Positions 42,439-51,794 of a DNA stretch of 56,934 nucleotides are shown piece after piece. Both the position numbers and the translations under genes were made by a program. Source of the stretch: CAZXEJ01 sp964639895 (GTDB taxonomy: Bacteria; Desulfobacterota_D; UBA1144; Nemesobacterales; JADFKM01); the NCBI GenBank assembly GCA_964639895.1, contig CAZXEJ010000010.1, positions 1 through 56,934 of the forward strand, in the 5' to 3' direction. Positions within the stretch are counted from its first letter, which is position 1. Every line of letters starts with the position of its first letter. Below the pieces are notes generated by a model that was not told the origin of the DNA, made no database searches, and saw only the letters and a list, made by a program, of their open reading frames with translations.

Positions 42439-43542
42439 ATGGCCTGCAACAGAGGTTCACCACGGGGTGGCCCGCCCCCTCCCAAGGGGCGGGGACACGG
42501 CACGAACCCGGCTAACAGGTTCACGGGCATTGAGGTCGAGCCCGACTACGACGACCCTTCCGTTGTACCTCCCCGCTCAGTCCCCACCGTCTACCTGCGT
42601 GATGCCAGCCGCTCGGTGCTGAGCCGCAACACCAGCCCCGACGTCCCGTACACGGTGAGCCTCAACCCATACCGGGGGTGCGAGCACGGCTGCTCCTATT
42701 GCTACGCCCGCCCCACGCACGAGTACCTCGGGTTCTCGGCCGGCCTCGATTTCGAGACCAGGATCGTGGTCAAGGAAGAGGCGGCCTCCTTGCTCCGACG
42801 CGAGCTCTCTTCTCCGCGATGGAAGCCGGTGCCGGTGGCGTTGAGCGGGGTCACGGACCCCTACCAGCCCGTCGAGCGCAGACTGCGCATCACGCGCTCG
42901 GTGCTCGAAGTGCTGAGGGAGTTCCGCAACCCGGTGACCGTGGTGACAAAAAACCACCTCGTCACGAGGGACACCGACATACTGGCCGACATGGCCTCCT
43001 TCGGGGCGGCGGTGGTGATGCTCTCTATCCCCACGCTCGACGGCGAGCTAGCCCGTCGCATGGAGCCCCGGGCTTCGCAGCCGGCCTTGAGGCTCAAGGC
43101 GCTGAAGGAGCTCTCGCAGGCGGGGATACCGGTTGGGGTGCTCGTGGCACCCGTCGTGCCGGGTCTTACGGATCACGAGTTGCCCGCCATCCTCACGGCC
43201 TGCGCAGAGCACGGGGCTCGGTTCGCCTCCTACGTCCCCATAAGGCTCCCTCACGCCGTGGCCGACCTGTTCGCCGAGTGGCTCGAGACACACTACCCGA
43301 TGCGCAAGGACAAGGTGCTCGGCAAGATACGCTCCATGCGCGCCGGCGCCCTCAACGATCCCCGTTTCTTCACCCGCATGAGGGGCGAGGGTCCCGTGGC
43401 CGAACAGATAGCCTCGCTGTTCGCCCTCTCGCTGAGGCGCGCTGGCCTGAAGGGGTCCATGCCGCCGCTCTCTGCGGCCGCCTTCCGCGTCCCGCGCCCC
43501 GGGCGTGCCGAGAAGGCTCAGCTGGTGCTGTTCGAGACGTAG
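42439..43542 (+). CDS. PA0069-family radical SAM protein
   Basis: Encodes 367 residues. NPYRGCEHGCSYCYARPTHE carries the [4Fe-4S] CxxxCxxC ligands (Cys81, Cys85, Cys88) and the PTHEYLG motif typical of this family. SLNPYRG, GVTDPYQPVE and KNHLVTRDTDIL are also characteristic. These proteins are related to spore photoproduct lyase-like DNA-repair enzymes, but their reaction is not established. It starts 11 nt after msrP, so it is probably in the same transcript. The N-terminal 45 residues are Pro/Gly-rich and may be partly untranslated. Confidence 0.92.
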   Translation: MACNRGSPRGGPPPPKGRGHGTNPANRFTGIEVEPDYDDPSVVPPRSVPTVYLRDASRSVLSRNTSPDVPYTVSLNPYRGCEHGCSYCYARPTHEYLGFSAGLDFETRIVVKEEAASLLRRELSSPRWKPVPVALSGVTDPYQPVERRLRITRSVLEVLREFRNPVTVVTKNHLVTRDTDILADMASFGAAVVMLSIPTLDGELARRMEPRASQPALRLKALKELSQAGIPVGVLVAPVVPGLTDHELPAILTACAEHGARFASYVPIRLPHAVADLFAEWLETHYPMRKDKVLGKIRSMRAGALNDPRFFTRMRGEGPVAEQIASLFALSLRRAGLKGSMPPLSAAAFRVPRPGRAEKAQLVLFET

Positions 43543-43738
43543 TCTGCACAATCGGCCCCCGCTCGCCGTGGGCCTGGACGCCGGCCACTCCCCCGCCGAC
43601 GGATAGAGCCGCCTTCTCGTCCGCCTTTGCGGCCGCAGAGGAAAGGTGCGAACATTGGTGCCGCCTCCGCGGCCGCGGTTCGCATCGTCGACGCTGCGGG
43701 GGGGTGTCGGCCCTGTTCATGGGACGTGGAAACGACAT

Positions 43739-43744
43739 TATAAT
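43739..43744 (+). promoter_or_regulatory. -10 box of the Ycf46-like ATPase gene
   Basis: TATAAT in CATTATAATTAC, 73 nt before the GTG at 43818, inside a short AT-rich island. The best -35 (TTCATG at 17-bp spacing) is weak. Confidence 0.5.
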
Positions 43745-43817
43745 TACAATCGGCCGGTGACGTCACGCCCACGCATCCGGCCGCTTCCATCCCGCCACGG
43801 GCGAGGTTCCGCGGAAG

Positions 43818-45311
43818 GTGAAGGTGCAGGACGCCGTAAGAGAGATAGAGCTTCTCATACGATCGCGCTACGGTGTGGTGTTCCTCGACAACCCCGACGA
43901 GGAGCGCTCGCTCCTCGTGTTGCGCCATGTGGCCAACCGCCTCGGGGCGGCCCTCTTCGTCTGGTCCCCGTCCTCCGGTCTCAGGCGCGACGGGGCCGAG
44001 AACGCCGTCTACGGCACGGCCGAGCCGGGTGCGGCCCTCGCCCACATCGAGAGCTCCGAGCTTCCCGCCGTCTACCTGTTCGGCTCACTCGCCCCCTACA
44101 TGGGCGACCCCGTGCTGGTGGCCAGGCTCAAGGAGACGGCACGCCTCATGGGGGGGCGCAAGGGTGCGATCGTCGTCGCAGGCGACGAGGCCGACGTGCC
44201 CGAGGAGCTGGCTCCCTACAGCGCCGTCTACGTGATGCCCGAGCCGGCCGTGGAAGAGTACTGCGAGTTGGTCTCGCGTGTGGTGGCCGATCTGGGCAGG
44301 CGCAGGCCGGTCAGGGTTGAGGTAACGGAGGATGAGCTCCGGAGGCTCGCTTCCAACCTGCGCGGCCTTACGATGACCGAGGCCGAGAAGGTGGTGACGA
44401 AGGTCATCGTGGAGGACGGCGTGATAACGGCGCGCGACATCGGGCGCGTGCTCGAGAACAAGCGCAAGGTCGTGGACAAGGAGGGCCTGCTCGAATACTA
44501 CCCCGCCGAGGAGACCATGGCCGAGGTGGCAGACCTTCGAGGTCTCAAGCAGTGGCTCGCCAAGCGCAAGCGCATAGTGCTCGAACCCGAGCGTGCCCGG
44601 AGGTTCGGCCTCACGTTCCCCCGCGGCATCCTGCTGCTGGGGGTGCCGGGGTGTGGCAAGAGCCTGTGCGCCAAGGCCGTGGCCTCGGAGTGGAGGCTCC
44701 CGCTGCTCAGGCTGGATCCCGGCCGCCTCTACAACAAGTACGTGGGTGAGAGCGAGAAAAACTTCCGCCGCGCCGTGCGCACGGCCGAGCGTGTCTCGCC
44801 GGTCGTCCTCTGGATCGACGAAATAGAGAAGGCGCTTGCCTCGGCCGAGGGGGACGCCGACGGGGGCGTCTCAACGCGTGTGTTCGGGCAGTTCCTGACG
44901 TGGATGCAGGAGAGGCGCCACGACGTGTTCGTCGTGGCCACGGCCAACGACGTGAGCAGGCTGCCGCCCGAGCTCTTGAGGAAGGGGCGCTTCGACGAGA
45001 TATTCTTCGTAGACCTGCCTGACTCCGAGACCCGCAAGGCAATTTTCTCCATCCACCTGTCGCGGCGCGGGTGGGACCCGGCGTCGTTCGACCTTGAAAG
45101 GGCGGCCGCCGCCGCCGAAGGGTTCAGCGGCGCCGAGATAGAGCAAGTGGTCGTCTCTGCCCTCTATACCGCTTTCTCGGACGGTGCCCCCCTCACGACC
45201 GATACCATACTGGACGAGATATCACGCACCGTGCCGCTTTCGGCGTCGATGCGCGAGAGGATAGCGGCCCTTCGCGAGTGGGCGCAGGGAAGGGCGGTGC
45301 CGGCCAACTGA
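43818..45311 (+). CDS. Ycf46-like AAA+ ATPase
   Basis: Encodes 497 residues. The N-terminal half (~1-245) is a degenerate P-loop-like domain (RYGVVFLDNPDEERS, YLFGSLAPYMGD). A long helix region (TMTEAEKVVTKVIVEDG, VVDKEGLLEYYPAEETM) leads to a full AAA module: Walker A GVPGCGKS (275-282), Walker B VVLWIDEIEK (Asp334, Glu335) and sensor/Arg-finger region LRKGRFDEIFFVDLPD. The order is that of Ycf46, found in cyanobacteria, plastids and many bacteria; a role in CO2 use or protein remodelling has been proposed, but the substrate is unknown. The gene starts with GTG and is monocistronic. Confidence 0.88.
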   Translation: MKVQDAVREIELLIRSRYGVVFLDNPDEERSLLVLRHVANRLGAALFVWSPSSGLRRDGAENAVYGTAEPGAALAHIESSELPAVYLFGSLAPYMGDPVLVARLKETARLMGGRKGAIVVAGDEADVPEELAPYSAVYVMPEPAVEEYCELVSRVVADLGRRRPVRVEVTEDELRRLASNLRGLTMTEAEKVVTKVIVEDGVITARDIGRVLENKRKVVDKEGLLEYYPAEETMAEVADLRGLKQWLAKRKRIVLEPERARRFGLTFPRGILLLGVPGCGKSLCAKAVASEWRLPLLRLDPGRLYNKYVGESEKNFRRAVRTAERVSPVVLWIDEIEKALASAEGDADGGVSTRVFGQFLTWMQERRHDVFVVATANDVSRLPPELLRKGRFDEIFFVDLPDSETRKAIFSIHLSRRGWDPASFDLERAAAAAEGFSGAEIEQVVVSALYTAFSDGAPLTTDTILDEISRTVPLSASMRERIAALREWAQGRAVPAN

Positions 45312-45624
45312 GCACGCCACGCGGGGAGGGGTGGGTGTGCGCTCCGTGTAGACGGGGCGGACGGAACGGCCGAGCGGTTGCGTGGTACATACCTTCCGCC
45401 GGGAACGGGGCGGGCAAGCCCGTTGTATGCGCTATGAGGGGCGCCGTTGCCCCGCCACGTGGGGCGGGCCGTGGGTGGTGGCTGAGTGGCCGCTTGCGCG
45501 GCGCTGGTGCCGACGACGGTGGGGGGGTGGCTGGGTTACGGTGCGTCCACTCGCTGGGGGGGTGGGTGGACGATTCATCCCCCCCTCGGCCGGTGCAGGG
45601 TGTGGCGAGCCGCTCGGGCGGTGG
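45312..45624. other. Gene-free G-rich gap between the ATPase gene and rpmG
   Basis: About 310 nt between convergent genes. The + strand has several G-runs (e.g. 45555-45566) and a 6-bp inverted repeat (GTCCAC 45545-45550, GTGGAC 45566-45571). No coding frame is convincing and no T-rich terminator is seen. Confidence 0.4.
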
Positions 45625-45786
45625 CTACTTTACTTCCTTGTAGAGGACGTGCTTTCTTACCACGGGGTCGTACTTCTTGAGCTGGAGCCGTTCAGTCGTA
45701 TTGCGCTTGTTCTTCGTCGTGTGATAGACGTGCGGGCTCGCCGTGCTCTTCAGTCTCACGTGTACTCGTGTTCCTGTCTTGGCCAT
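45625..45786 (-). CDS. rpmG: 50S ribosomal protein L33 (cysteine-free type)
   Basis: Encodes 53 residues, read directly from the minus strand. MAKTGTRVHVRLKSTA, HVYHTTKNKRNTTERL and LKKYDPVVRKHVLYKEVK match L33 end to end. The zinc-binding CxxC pairs found in some L33 copies are absent, so this is the C-minus type. GGAGAGGGAGGACG lies just before the ATG. It has its own promoter (45810-45839) and is not next to secE/nusG or rpmB, its usual neighbours. It is 67 nt after eno on the same strand. Confidence 0.95.
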   Translation of the reverse strand: MAKTGTRVHVRLKSTASPHVYHTTKNKRNTTERLQLKKYDPVVRKHVLYKEVK

Positions 45787-45809
45787 CGTCGTCCTCCCTC
45801 TCCGGAAAA

Positions 45810-45839
45810 ATGATACAGTATCCCATTCCCCTTCGTCAA
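45810..45839 (-). promoter_or_regulatory. rpmG promoter
   Basis: Minus-strand TTGACG (45839-45834), an 18-bp spacer and TATCAT (45815-45810) lie between eno and rpmG and give a short leader containing the strong ribosome site. Confidence 0.6.
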
Positions 45840-45853
45840 GCGTCCCGCGCCTC

Positions 45854-47131
45854 TCATGAGCGCCGTGCGAACAGGTCCGCCCCAGGGAATCTAGCGGCCG
45901 CCCCCAGCTCCTCCTCGATGCGCAACAGTCGGTTGTACTTGGCCGTCCGGTCGCTGCGCGAGAGCGAGCCGGTCTTTATCTGTCCCGCCCCGGTGGCCAC
46001 GGCGATGTCGGCTATCGTCGTATCTTCCGTCTCGCCCGACCGGTGGGATATTATGCGGCCGTAAGACGCCGCGGCCGCCATGCGTACGGCTTCCAGCGTC
46101 TCGGTGAGTGTCCCTATCTGGTTGACCTTGATCAGTATGGCGTTGGCCACCCCTTCATCGATGCCGCGGGCGAAGATCGAGGGGTTGGTGACGAACACGT
46201 CGTCGCCTACGAGCTGTATGCGGTGGCCGAGCGCCTCCGTCACAAGACGCCAGCCGTCCCAATCGTCCTCGGCCATGGGGTCCTCGATGGAAACGATGGG
46301 GTAGCGCTCGACCCATTGTTCGAGCAGTCGGATGAGTTCTTCGGCCTTCAAGGGCTTTCCTTCGACCGTGTAGAAGCCGTCCTCGTGGAACTCGCTTGCT
46401 GCCGCGTCGAGCGCCACGCCCACTTCGTCGCCCGCCTTGTAGCCGGCCTGCTCGACGGCGGTCAGGATGAGCTCTATGGCCTCTTCGTTCGAGCCGAGAT
46501 CGGGGGCGAAGCCGCCCTCGTCGCCCACCGAAGTCGAGTGGCCCCGCTTGCGCAGTATGGCCTTCAACGTATGGAACATCTCGGCCCCCGCCTGGAGGGC
46601 GCGTCCGAACGATTCGAAGCCGTGGGGTACGATCATGAACTCCTGCAGGTCGAGGTTGTTGTCCGCGTGGACGCCGCCGTTGATGATGTTCATGAGCGGC
46701 ACCGGCAGCGTGCGTGCGTCCACCCCGCCCAGGTAGCGGTAGAGCGGGGTGCCAAGCGAGTCGGCTGCGGCCTTGGCCACGGCGAGCGAGACGCCAAGTA
46801 TGGCGTTGGCCCCGAGCTTGCTCTTGTTCGGGGTGCCGTCCAGCTCTATGAGGCGCGAGTCCACGGCATACTGCTCGTGTGCATCGAGGCCCACTACGGC
46901 CTTGGCTATGGTCTCGTTCACGTTGCGCACGGCGTTGAGTACCCCCTTGCCCTTATAGCGCGCCGGGTCGCCGTCCCTGAGCTCCAGGGCCTCAAGCTCC
47001 CCCGTGGAGGCCCCCGAAGGGACCGCCGCCACCCCGCAGGTGCCGTCTTCGCACACCACTTCGACCTCGATCGTGGGGTTTCCTCGCGAATCGAGTATCT
47101 CGCGTGCCTTGACGGATGCTATCGTGCACAC
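45854..47131 (-). CDS. eno: Enolase
   Basis: Encodes 425 residues from the GTG at 47131. VKAREILDSRGNPTIEVEV, VPSGASTG, MNIINGGVHADNNLDLQEFM, VGDEGGFAP, SIEDPMAEDDW, GDDVFVTN, LIKVNQIGTLTE and SHRSGETEDTTIAD cover all metal, substrate and catalytic positions. It interconverts 2-phosphoglycerate and phosphoenolpyruvate in glycolysis and also belongs to the RNA degradosome in some bacteria. GGAGGG 6 nt before the GTG sets the start; the longer frame is not used. Its promoter is not obvious in the upstream gap. Confidence 0.98.
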   Translation of the reverse strand: MCTIASVKAREILDSRGNPTIEVEVVCEDGTCGVAAVPSGASTGELEALELRDGDPARYKGKGVLNAVRNVNETIAKAVVGLDAHEQYAVDSRLIELDGTPNKSKLGANAILGVSLAVAKAAADSLGTPLYRYLGGVDARTLPVPLMNIINGGVHADNNLDLQEFMIVPHGFESFGRALQAGAEMFHTLKAILRKRGHSTSVGDEGGFAPDLGSNEEAIELILTAVEQAGYKAGDEVGVALDAAASEFHEDGFYTVEGKPLKAEELIRLLEQWVERYPIVSIEDPMAEDDWDGWRLVTEALGHRIQLVGDDVFVTNPSIFARGIDEGVANAILIKVNQIGTLTETLEAVRMAAAASYGRIISHRSGETEDTTIADIAVATGAGQIKTGSLSRSDRTAKYNRLLRIEEELGAAARFPGADLFARRS

Positions 47132-47668
47132 GGCTCGCCCTCCATAAAGGTGAAGTTGTGTGGGATGGATGAGGAACCCTACCATGGAATCGCGTCCCCT
47201 TCAATCGGACCCGCTCACCCCACGGTGCTGGCGGCAGGGCGCGGTGTGGACGTATCCAGCGGTCGGTGGCGTGGAGGGATTTGCTCGAGCACGGCGGCGG
47301 CGAGCGTCTGCTGGGTGGAGGCGGGCTTGCTCGAGGCGGACGTTCGGGGCGGTCTAGGGGGGGCCGGCGTTGTGCGGGTCCTGCGTACGTGAGTGCGTGG
47401 GGACGGGGTGGAAGGTGCGGAAGGAACGACGCGGCGGGTGCTTCGGGCCGTTAGGTGACTGCATGTGCGTGGTTGGAGTGGATGCCTGCGCGCGCTGGGG
47501 CTCCCGGCGTGGGGGGCTGGGGCGATTCTTCGGCCCCGGTGCCGCGGGGGGTGCTTCGGCGAAGGGGAGGGTGGGTGCAGCGGGGGGTGTGTTCACAGTG
47601 GGCGTACTGCTTCCCACCGTTGTGGGACGGTCCCCTTACACCCCTCCTGCGGGAGATCGCCGCGGAGC
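47132..47668. other. Gene-free, strongly G-rich stretch between eno and the FG-GAP gene
   Basis: About 540 nt between divergent genes. The + strand is G- and T-rich with repeated G-runs (e.g. 47356-47367). Frames on both strands are Gly/Arg/Ser/Pro-rich and non-credible. It should hold the eno promoter, but no strong -35/-10 pair is seen on the minus strand. Confidence 0.4.
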
Positions 47669-47697
47669 TTGGAATATGGGCCGATGTTCGGTAAAAT
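47669..47697 (+). promoter_or_regulatory. Promoter of the FG-GAP lipoprotein gene
   Basis: TTGGAA (47669-47674), a 17-bp spacer and TAAAAT (47692-47697) give a ~35-nt leader before the ATG at 47738. Confidence 0.5.
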
Positions 47698-47737
47698 GGG
47701 TTAGCCTTTCTCGAGGGAGCACACTACTAACCTAGCC

Positions 47738-49576
47738 ATGCTCTATATAGTCCGCGCGCACTTCCTGCTGGCCGTCGCTCTGTGCGCTGCGCTGTTTGCA
47801 GCCGCAGGATGCAACGTGGGAGACGACACACCTCCCGCCCCGATCGACGATCTCACCTTCGAGAGCGCCACGCGTCTCATCCTGTGGACGTCCACGGGCG
47901 ATGACGGCGACGGCGGCCGGGCTACGGTGCACGACCTGCGGTTCTTCGATGAGGCGTCGCTTGCTACTTTCCTCGGTCTCTCCTCGCTCGATGGGGTTGA
48001 CGAGGCCACAATCGCCTCCGCTTTTTCGGACAACTTCGACCAGGCCATACAGATCCAGAACGAGCCGGTGCCCGAGGAAGCGGGCACTCAGCAACAGATG
48101 GTTATCCCTCGGCTTGACATCACCGGCGGGACGACGTTCTATCTGGCCATGAACGCTCGCGACGAGGTGGGCAACAACTCGGGTCCCTCGAACGTTGTGG
48201 CCGTCAACACCGCGGTGGTGCAGCTGGAGATAAGATTACAGGACGCGACCAGCTGTTTCGGTGCCTCCGTGGCCGGAGACGACTTCAACGATGACGACAT
48301 AAACGACATCCTCGTGGGTGACCCCTGTCAGGGCAAGGTCTACCTCTTCTACGGCAAGGAGGATCTGGCCGACCCCAACGTGGCCGTGGACCAGGTGCTG
48401 GACCTGGGTGGTCCCAACACGGCCGACGTCGTCTTCATAGGCGATCCGGCCGAGGGGTTCGGCGCGGCGGTGGGCTCCATTGAGAACACGGTGGGCGATG
48501 CCTCGAAGGAGATTGTGATCGGCATGCCGGATTACAACGCCGGGACGGGCAGGGTGTTCATCATTGCGGGCAACACCGACGGCCTGCCTCAGACGGTGGA
48601 TTTCGCCTCGGGCGCGGATACAGCCGACATCACCATCACCGGCGAGAACCCCGGAGACCTGTTCGGCTCCACCGTGCTCAACGCCGAAGGGTTCGAGGGC
48701 AGGTTCAAACGCGACCTCGTGGTGGGTGCCCCGGGATACGCCTCGTCGCGGGGGAGGGTGTACCTGTTCAGGGCCGACGACTTGTCCGAGGGTGAACAGG
48801 CGGCCTCGGTTTCCAAGGCGGTTATAGACGGCGAGGCTGCGGGCGATATGTTTGGTAGCGCCGTCGACCTGGTGGGCGAGATGGACGACGATTCCCTCGA
48901 GGAGTTGGCCGTGGGCTCGCCCGGCGTGGGGAAGATCTACGTCGTATTCGGCGACAGCGACTTCTCTTCACTCGACCTTTCTACGGATCTATCGACCGTC
49001 ACCGTGCTTGCCGGCAGCGCGGCCGACGGGTTCGGCACAGCTCTCTCGGGCGGGAGCGACCTGGACGGCTTCGTCGATCCCGACACCGGAGTAGGGGGAC
49101 CGGCCGATCTAGTGGTGGGGGTGCCGGGCGATGCGGCGGGGACGGGTAAGGTGTTGCTGTTCTCCGGCTCGGACATAGCCGACGCCAAGGGTACCGGGGT
49201 GCCACCGGCTCCGGTGGTCGAGATCACGGGAGGCGCCCCCGGCGACGCGTTCGGCACCTCGGTGGCAGACCTCGGCGACGTGAACCCCGCCATCGTGGGG
49301 GACCAGCGTGACGAGGGGGTGGTACTCGATCTCATCGACAACAACGGCGACTTTCTCGTGGGTGCTCCCGGTACGGCGAATGGAACCGTATACCTCTTTG
49401 CAGGCAGCGATTCGCTACCCGCGACGATGAGCACGTCCGATGCACTGCTCACCTTCGAGGGGGCTTCGCCCGGGGCCTCGCTGGGCCGGCTGGTGCTGGG
49501 ACTGGGTGACGTGACCGACGACGGCTTCACCGATTTTGCCGCATGCGCCGATGGAAGCGTCCTGGTCCTTTTCTGA
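47738..49576 (+). CDS. FG-GAP (integrin-alpha-like) repeat lipoprotein
   Basis: Encodes 612 residues. The N-terminus is a lipoprotein signal ending AAAGC (Cys25). Residues ~33-155 look like a fibronectin-III-type domain (PPAPIDDLTF, LILWTSTGDDGDGG). From ~165 to the end there are six or seven copies of a repeat built as FGxxV..., DxNDDxxxD, DLVVGAPG, G.VYLF, the beta-propeller blade of integrin alpha with Ca2+-binding Asp loops. It is probably a surface or periplasmic adhesion or Ca2+-dependent scaffold protein. It is a single-gene unit, convergent with the efflux operon. Exact blade count needs alignment. Confidence 0.88.
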   Translation: MLYIVRAHFLLAVALCAALFAAAGCNVGDDTPPAPIDDLTFESATRLILWTSTGDDGDGGRATVHDLRFFDEASLATFLGLSSLDGVDEATIASAFSDNFDQAIQIQNEPVPEEAGTQQQMVIPRLDITGGTTFYLAMNARDEVGNNSGPSNVVAVNTAVVQLEIRLQDATSCFGASVAGDDFNDDDINDILVGDPCQGKVYLFYGKEDLADPNVAVDQVLDLGGPNTADVVFIGDPAEGFGAAVGSIENTVGDASKEIVIGMPDYNAGTGRVFIIAGNTDGLPQTVDFASGADTADITITGENPGDLFGSTVLNAEGFEGRFKRDLVVGAPGYASSRGRVYLFRADDLSEGEQAASVSKAVIDGEAAGDMFGSAVDLVGEMDDDSLEELAVGSPGVGKIYVVFGDSDFSSLDLSTDLSTVTVLAGSAADGFGTALSGGSDLDGFVDPDTGVGGPADLVVGVPGDAAGTGKVLLFSGSDIADAKGTGVPPAPVVEITGGAPGDAFGTSVADLGDVNPAIVGDQRDEGVVLDLIDNNGDFLVGAPGTANGTVYLFAGSDSLPATMSTSDALLTFEGASPGASLGRLVLGLGDVTDDGFTDFAACADGSVLVLF

Positions 49577-49747
49577 GTCCTCGGGGTACGGACGAGACGG
49601 GGGTCCAATAAGTTATGCTATATGCTCCCGAAGGCGTCGTGGGGGAGGGCGGTGCGTGAGGTTTCTGCGCACACCCTGGACGGTAGAGGGTGCCGTCCCT
49701 CTGGTGAAGGCGCTGTTTGCCTTATCGCTGCGCCTTTCGGCGGCGCG

Positions 49748-49766
49748 GGAAGGTGCTCACCTTTCC
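49748..49766. terminator. Possible hairpin between convergent genes
   Basis: GGAAGGTG and CACCTTTCC pair around a CT turn, with one bulged base, in the 280-nt gap between the FG-GAP gene and the efflux permease. There is no clear T-run, so it is weak evidence for a bidirectional terminator. The rest of the gap shows no gene. Confidence 0.3.
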
Positions 49767-49856
49767 AGGTGCTGTCCTCCGGTGTCCTCCAGACCGCGAT
49801 GTGGTGCCAACGACCTTCCCCTTTGATTGCGCCCGCTCGTAGACACTTGGCCGAGT

Positions 49857-51071
49857 CTATTCGTATCTCAGCGCCACTATCGGATCGAGCTTGGATGCCT
49901 TTACGGCTGGGTAGAAGCCGAAGAATATCCCCACCAGTGCCGAGAACGTGAACGAGATCGCGACCGAGCCCAACGAGATGAGCGTGGGCCAGCCGGTCAC
50001 GAACGAAGACACCTTCGAGGCTACCACGCCCAGGACGATGCCCAGCACGCCCCCCAACACCGAAAGCATGACAGCCTCGATGAGGAACTGGACCATGATG
50101 TCACGTCGCCTTGCTCCCACGGCGAGGCGGATACCGATCTCTTTGGTCCTCTCGGTCACGGAGACGAGCATGATGTTCATTATGCCGATGCCGCCCACGA
50201 TGAGCGAGACCGAAGCGATGCTGGCCAGCAGGACGCTCATTATGCTTGAGATGTTGAATATACGCTCGGTCACATGCTGTTGCGTCTTTATGTAGAAGTC
50301 GTCCGGCATCGAGTCGGTCAAGTTGTGCCGGTCGCGCAGCAGCCTCGTGATGCGCTCGGACACGAGCGGAATCAGTCCAGGGTCGCTCACCGAGACGGCG
50401 ATGTCTTCGACGTTGCCGCTCCTTCTCACGTACTTCTGGAACGTCGTGTAGGGAACGATCACCACGTCGTCCTGGTCCTTGCCGCTGGGGGTCTGCCCCT
50501 TGGGGCTCAGCACCCCGAGCACGGTGTAGAGATTCTTCCCGATACGTATGGACTGGCCCACTGGATCGGCGTATCCGAAAAGGTTCGATGCGGCCGTCCT
50601 GCCGAGAACACACACCAGCTTCGCGCGTCGGACGTCGTCGTCGGCGATGAATGTACCGTGTGCCGGGAACCAGTCGTTGATGTAGGCGAAGTCGCGGTTG
50701 GTGCCGACGATGGTGGTGAACCAGTTCCTGTTCGACCACACAACCTGGCGCGCCGTGTCTATTATGGGGGCCACGTAGGTGACGCCTCCTATGCGGCGGA
50801 TGGCTTCGGCGTCGGCCGCCGTCAGAGTGGCCGTCGAGCGAGACTGCGAAAGCACGCCGCTGCGCGCCCTGAGGCCGGAGTTGATGATCAGCGAGTTGCC
50901 GCCCAGGCTGACGAGCTGGGTCTCGATGATGTTCTTGGCGCCGTTCGTGAGAGCCACCATGGTGATGACGGCCGCAACGCCGATCACCACGCCGAGCGTG
51001 GTCAGCAGCGAGCGGCCGCTGTTGGTTCGGAGCGCCCTCAGCGATACTTTGCAGGCGGCGTTCAAGTTCAT
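49857..51071 (-). CDS. MacB/LolE-type ABC transporter permease
   Basis: Encodes 404 residues. One N-terminal membrane segment (SLLTTLGVVIGVAAVITMVAL) is followed by a large periplasmic MacB core domain (~45-275), then three C-terminal segments with IMNIMLVSVTERTKEIGIRLAVGAR, the FtsX/MacB signature that couples to the ATPase. Type VII (mechanotransmission) ABC transporters of this kind move substrates in the periplasm rather than across the inner membrane. It overlaps the ATPase gene by 4 nt and is last in the operon. Confidence 0.95.
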   Translation of the reverse strand: MNLNAACKVSLRALRTNSGRSLLTTLGVVIGVAAVITMVALTNGAKNIIETQLVSLGGNSLIINSGLRARSGVLSQSRSTATLTAADAEAIRRIGGVTYVAPIIDTARQVVWSNRNWFTTIVGTNRDFAYINDWFPAHGTFIADDDVRRAKLVCVLGRTAASNLFGYADPVGQSIRIGKNLYTVLGVLSPKGQTPSGKDQDDVVIVPYTTFQKYVRRSGNVEDIAVSVSDPGLIPLVSERITRLLRDRHNLTDSMPDDFYIKTQQHVTERIFNISSIMSVLLASIASVSLIVGGIGIMNIMLVSVTERTKEIGIRLAVGARRRDIMVQFLIEAVMLSVLGGVLGIVLGVVASKVSSFVTGWPTLISLGSVAISFTFSALVGIFFGFYPAVKASKLDPIVALRYE

Positions 51072-51790
51072 CGTCCCGCTCCGCCTCCCTCAAAGAGTTG
51101 TTCGCCTCGGACCTCGCGCGAGGACTCGATGCGGCCGTCCTTTATGGTCACGATGCGACGTGCGTGGGCGGCTATGTCGGGCTCGTGTGTGATCATGACC
51201 ACGGTCTTGCCCTCGGCGTTCAGCGCCTTGAGCACCTCCATGATCTCCTCGCTGGTCTTCGTGTCCAGGTTGCCCGTCGGCTCGTCGGCCAAGATGAGGG
51301 AGGGACTGTTGACGACGGCCCTTGCGATGGCGACACGCTGTTGCTCGCCCCCGGAGAGCTGTGTGGGCAGGTGGTGCTCGTATCCCTCGAGCCCCACTCT
51401 GGCCAGCGACTCGCGTGCGAGGCGGGAGCGTACGTCGGCGCGGGTGTCGGCGTAAATCAGGGGCAGCTCCACGTTCTCAAGCGCCGTAAGCCGCGGCAGG
51501 AGGTTGAAGTTCTGGAATACGAACCCTATGGTCTTGTTCCTTATCGCTGCCAGTGCGTCGGCGTCAAGCCTAGACACGTCGCGACCCATGAGCATGTAAG
51601 TGCCCCGCGTGGGTCGGTCCAGGCAGCCGAGGATGTTCATGAGCGTGCTTTTGCCCGAGCCCGAGGGGCCCATTATGGCGACGAACTCCCCTTCCTCGAC
51701 GGCCAGCGACACCCCCTTGAGCACGTGCAGTTCCACCTCGCCCAGCCGGTAGGTCTTGTGCAGGTCGCGTGTATCTATGACGATGCTCAA
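51068..51790 (-). CDS. MacB/LolD-type ABC transporter ATPase
   Basis: Encodes 240 residues. Walker A is GPSGSGKST, the Q-loop NFNLLPRLTALENVELPL, the signature LSGGEQQRVAIARA, Walker B LILADEPTGNLD and the switch His in ITHEPDI. The TGNLDTKTSEEIM form is typical of LolD/MacB/FtsE. It drives the permease encoded immediately after it (4-nt overlap). It starts 4 nt after the adaptor stop. Here the MacB ATPase and permease are separate polypeptides, unlike E. coli MacB. Confidence 0.96.
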   Translation of the reverse strand: MSIVIDTRDLHKTYRLGEVELHVLKGVSLAVEEGEFVAIMGPSGSGKSTLMNILGCLDRPTRGTYMLMGRDVSRLDADALAAIRNKTIGFVFQNFNLLPRLTALENVELPLIYADTRADVRSRLARESLARVGLEGYEHHLPTQLSGGEQQRVAIARAVVNSPSLILADEPTGNLDTKTSEEIMEVLKALNAEGKTVVMITHEPDIAAHARRIVTIKDGRIESSREVRGEQLFEGGGAGR

Positions 51791-51794
51791 GCGG

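Noticed and set aside
46043..47392. 449-residue plus-strand frame opposite eno
   Set aside because: Antisense of enolase; enolase motifs on the minus strand are complete.
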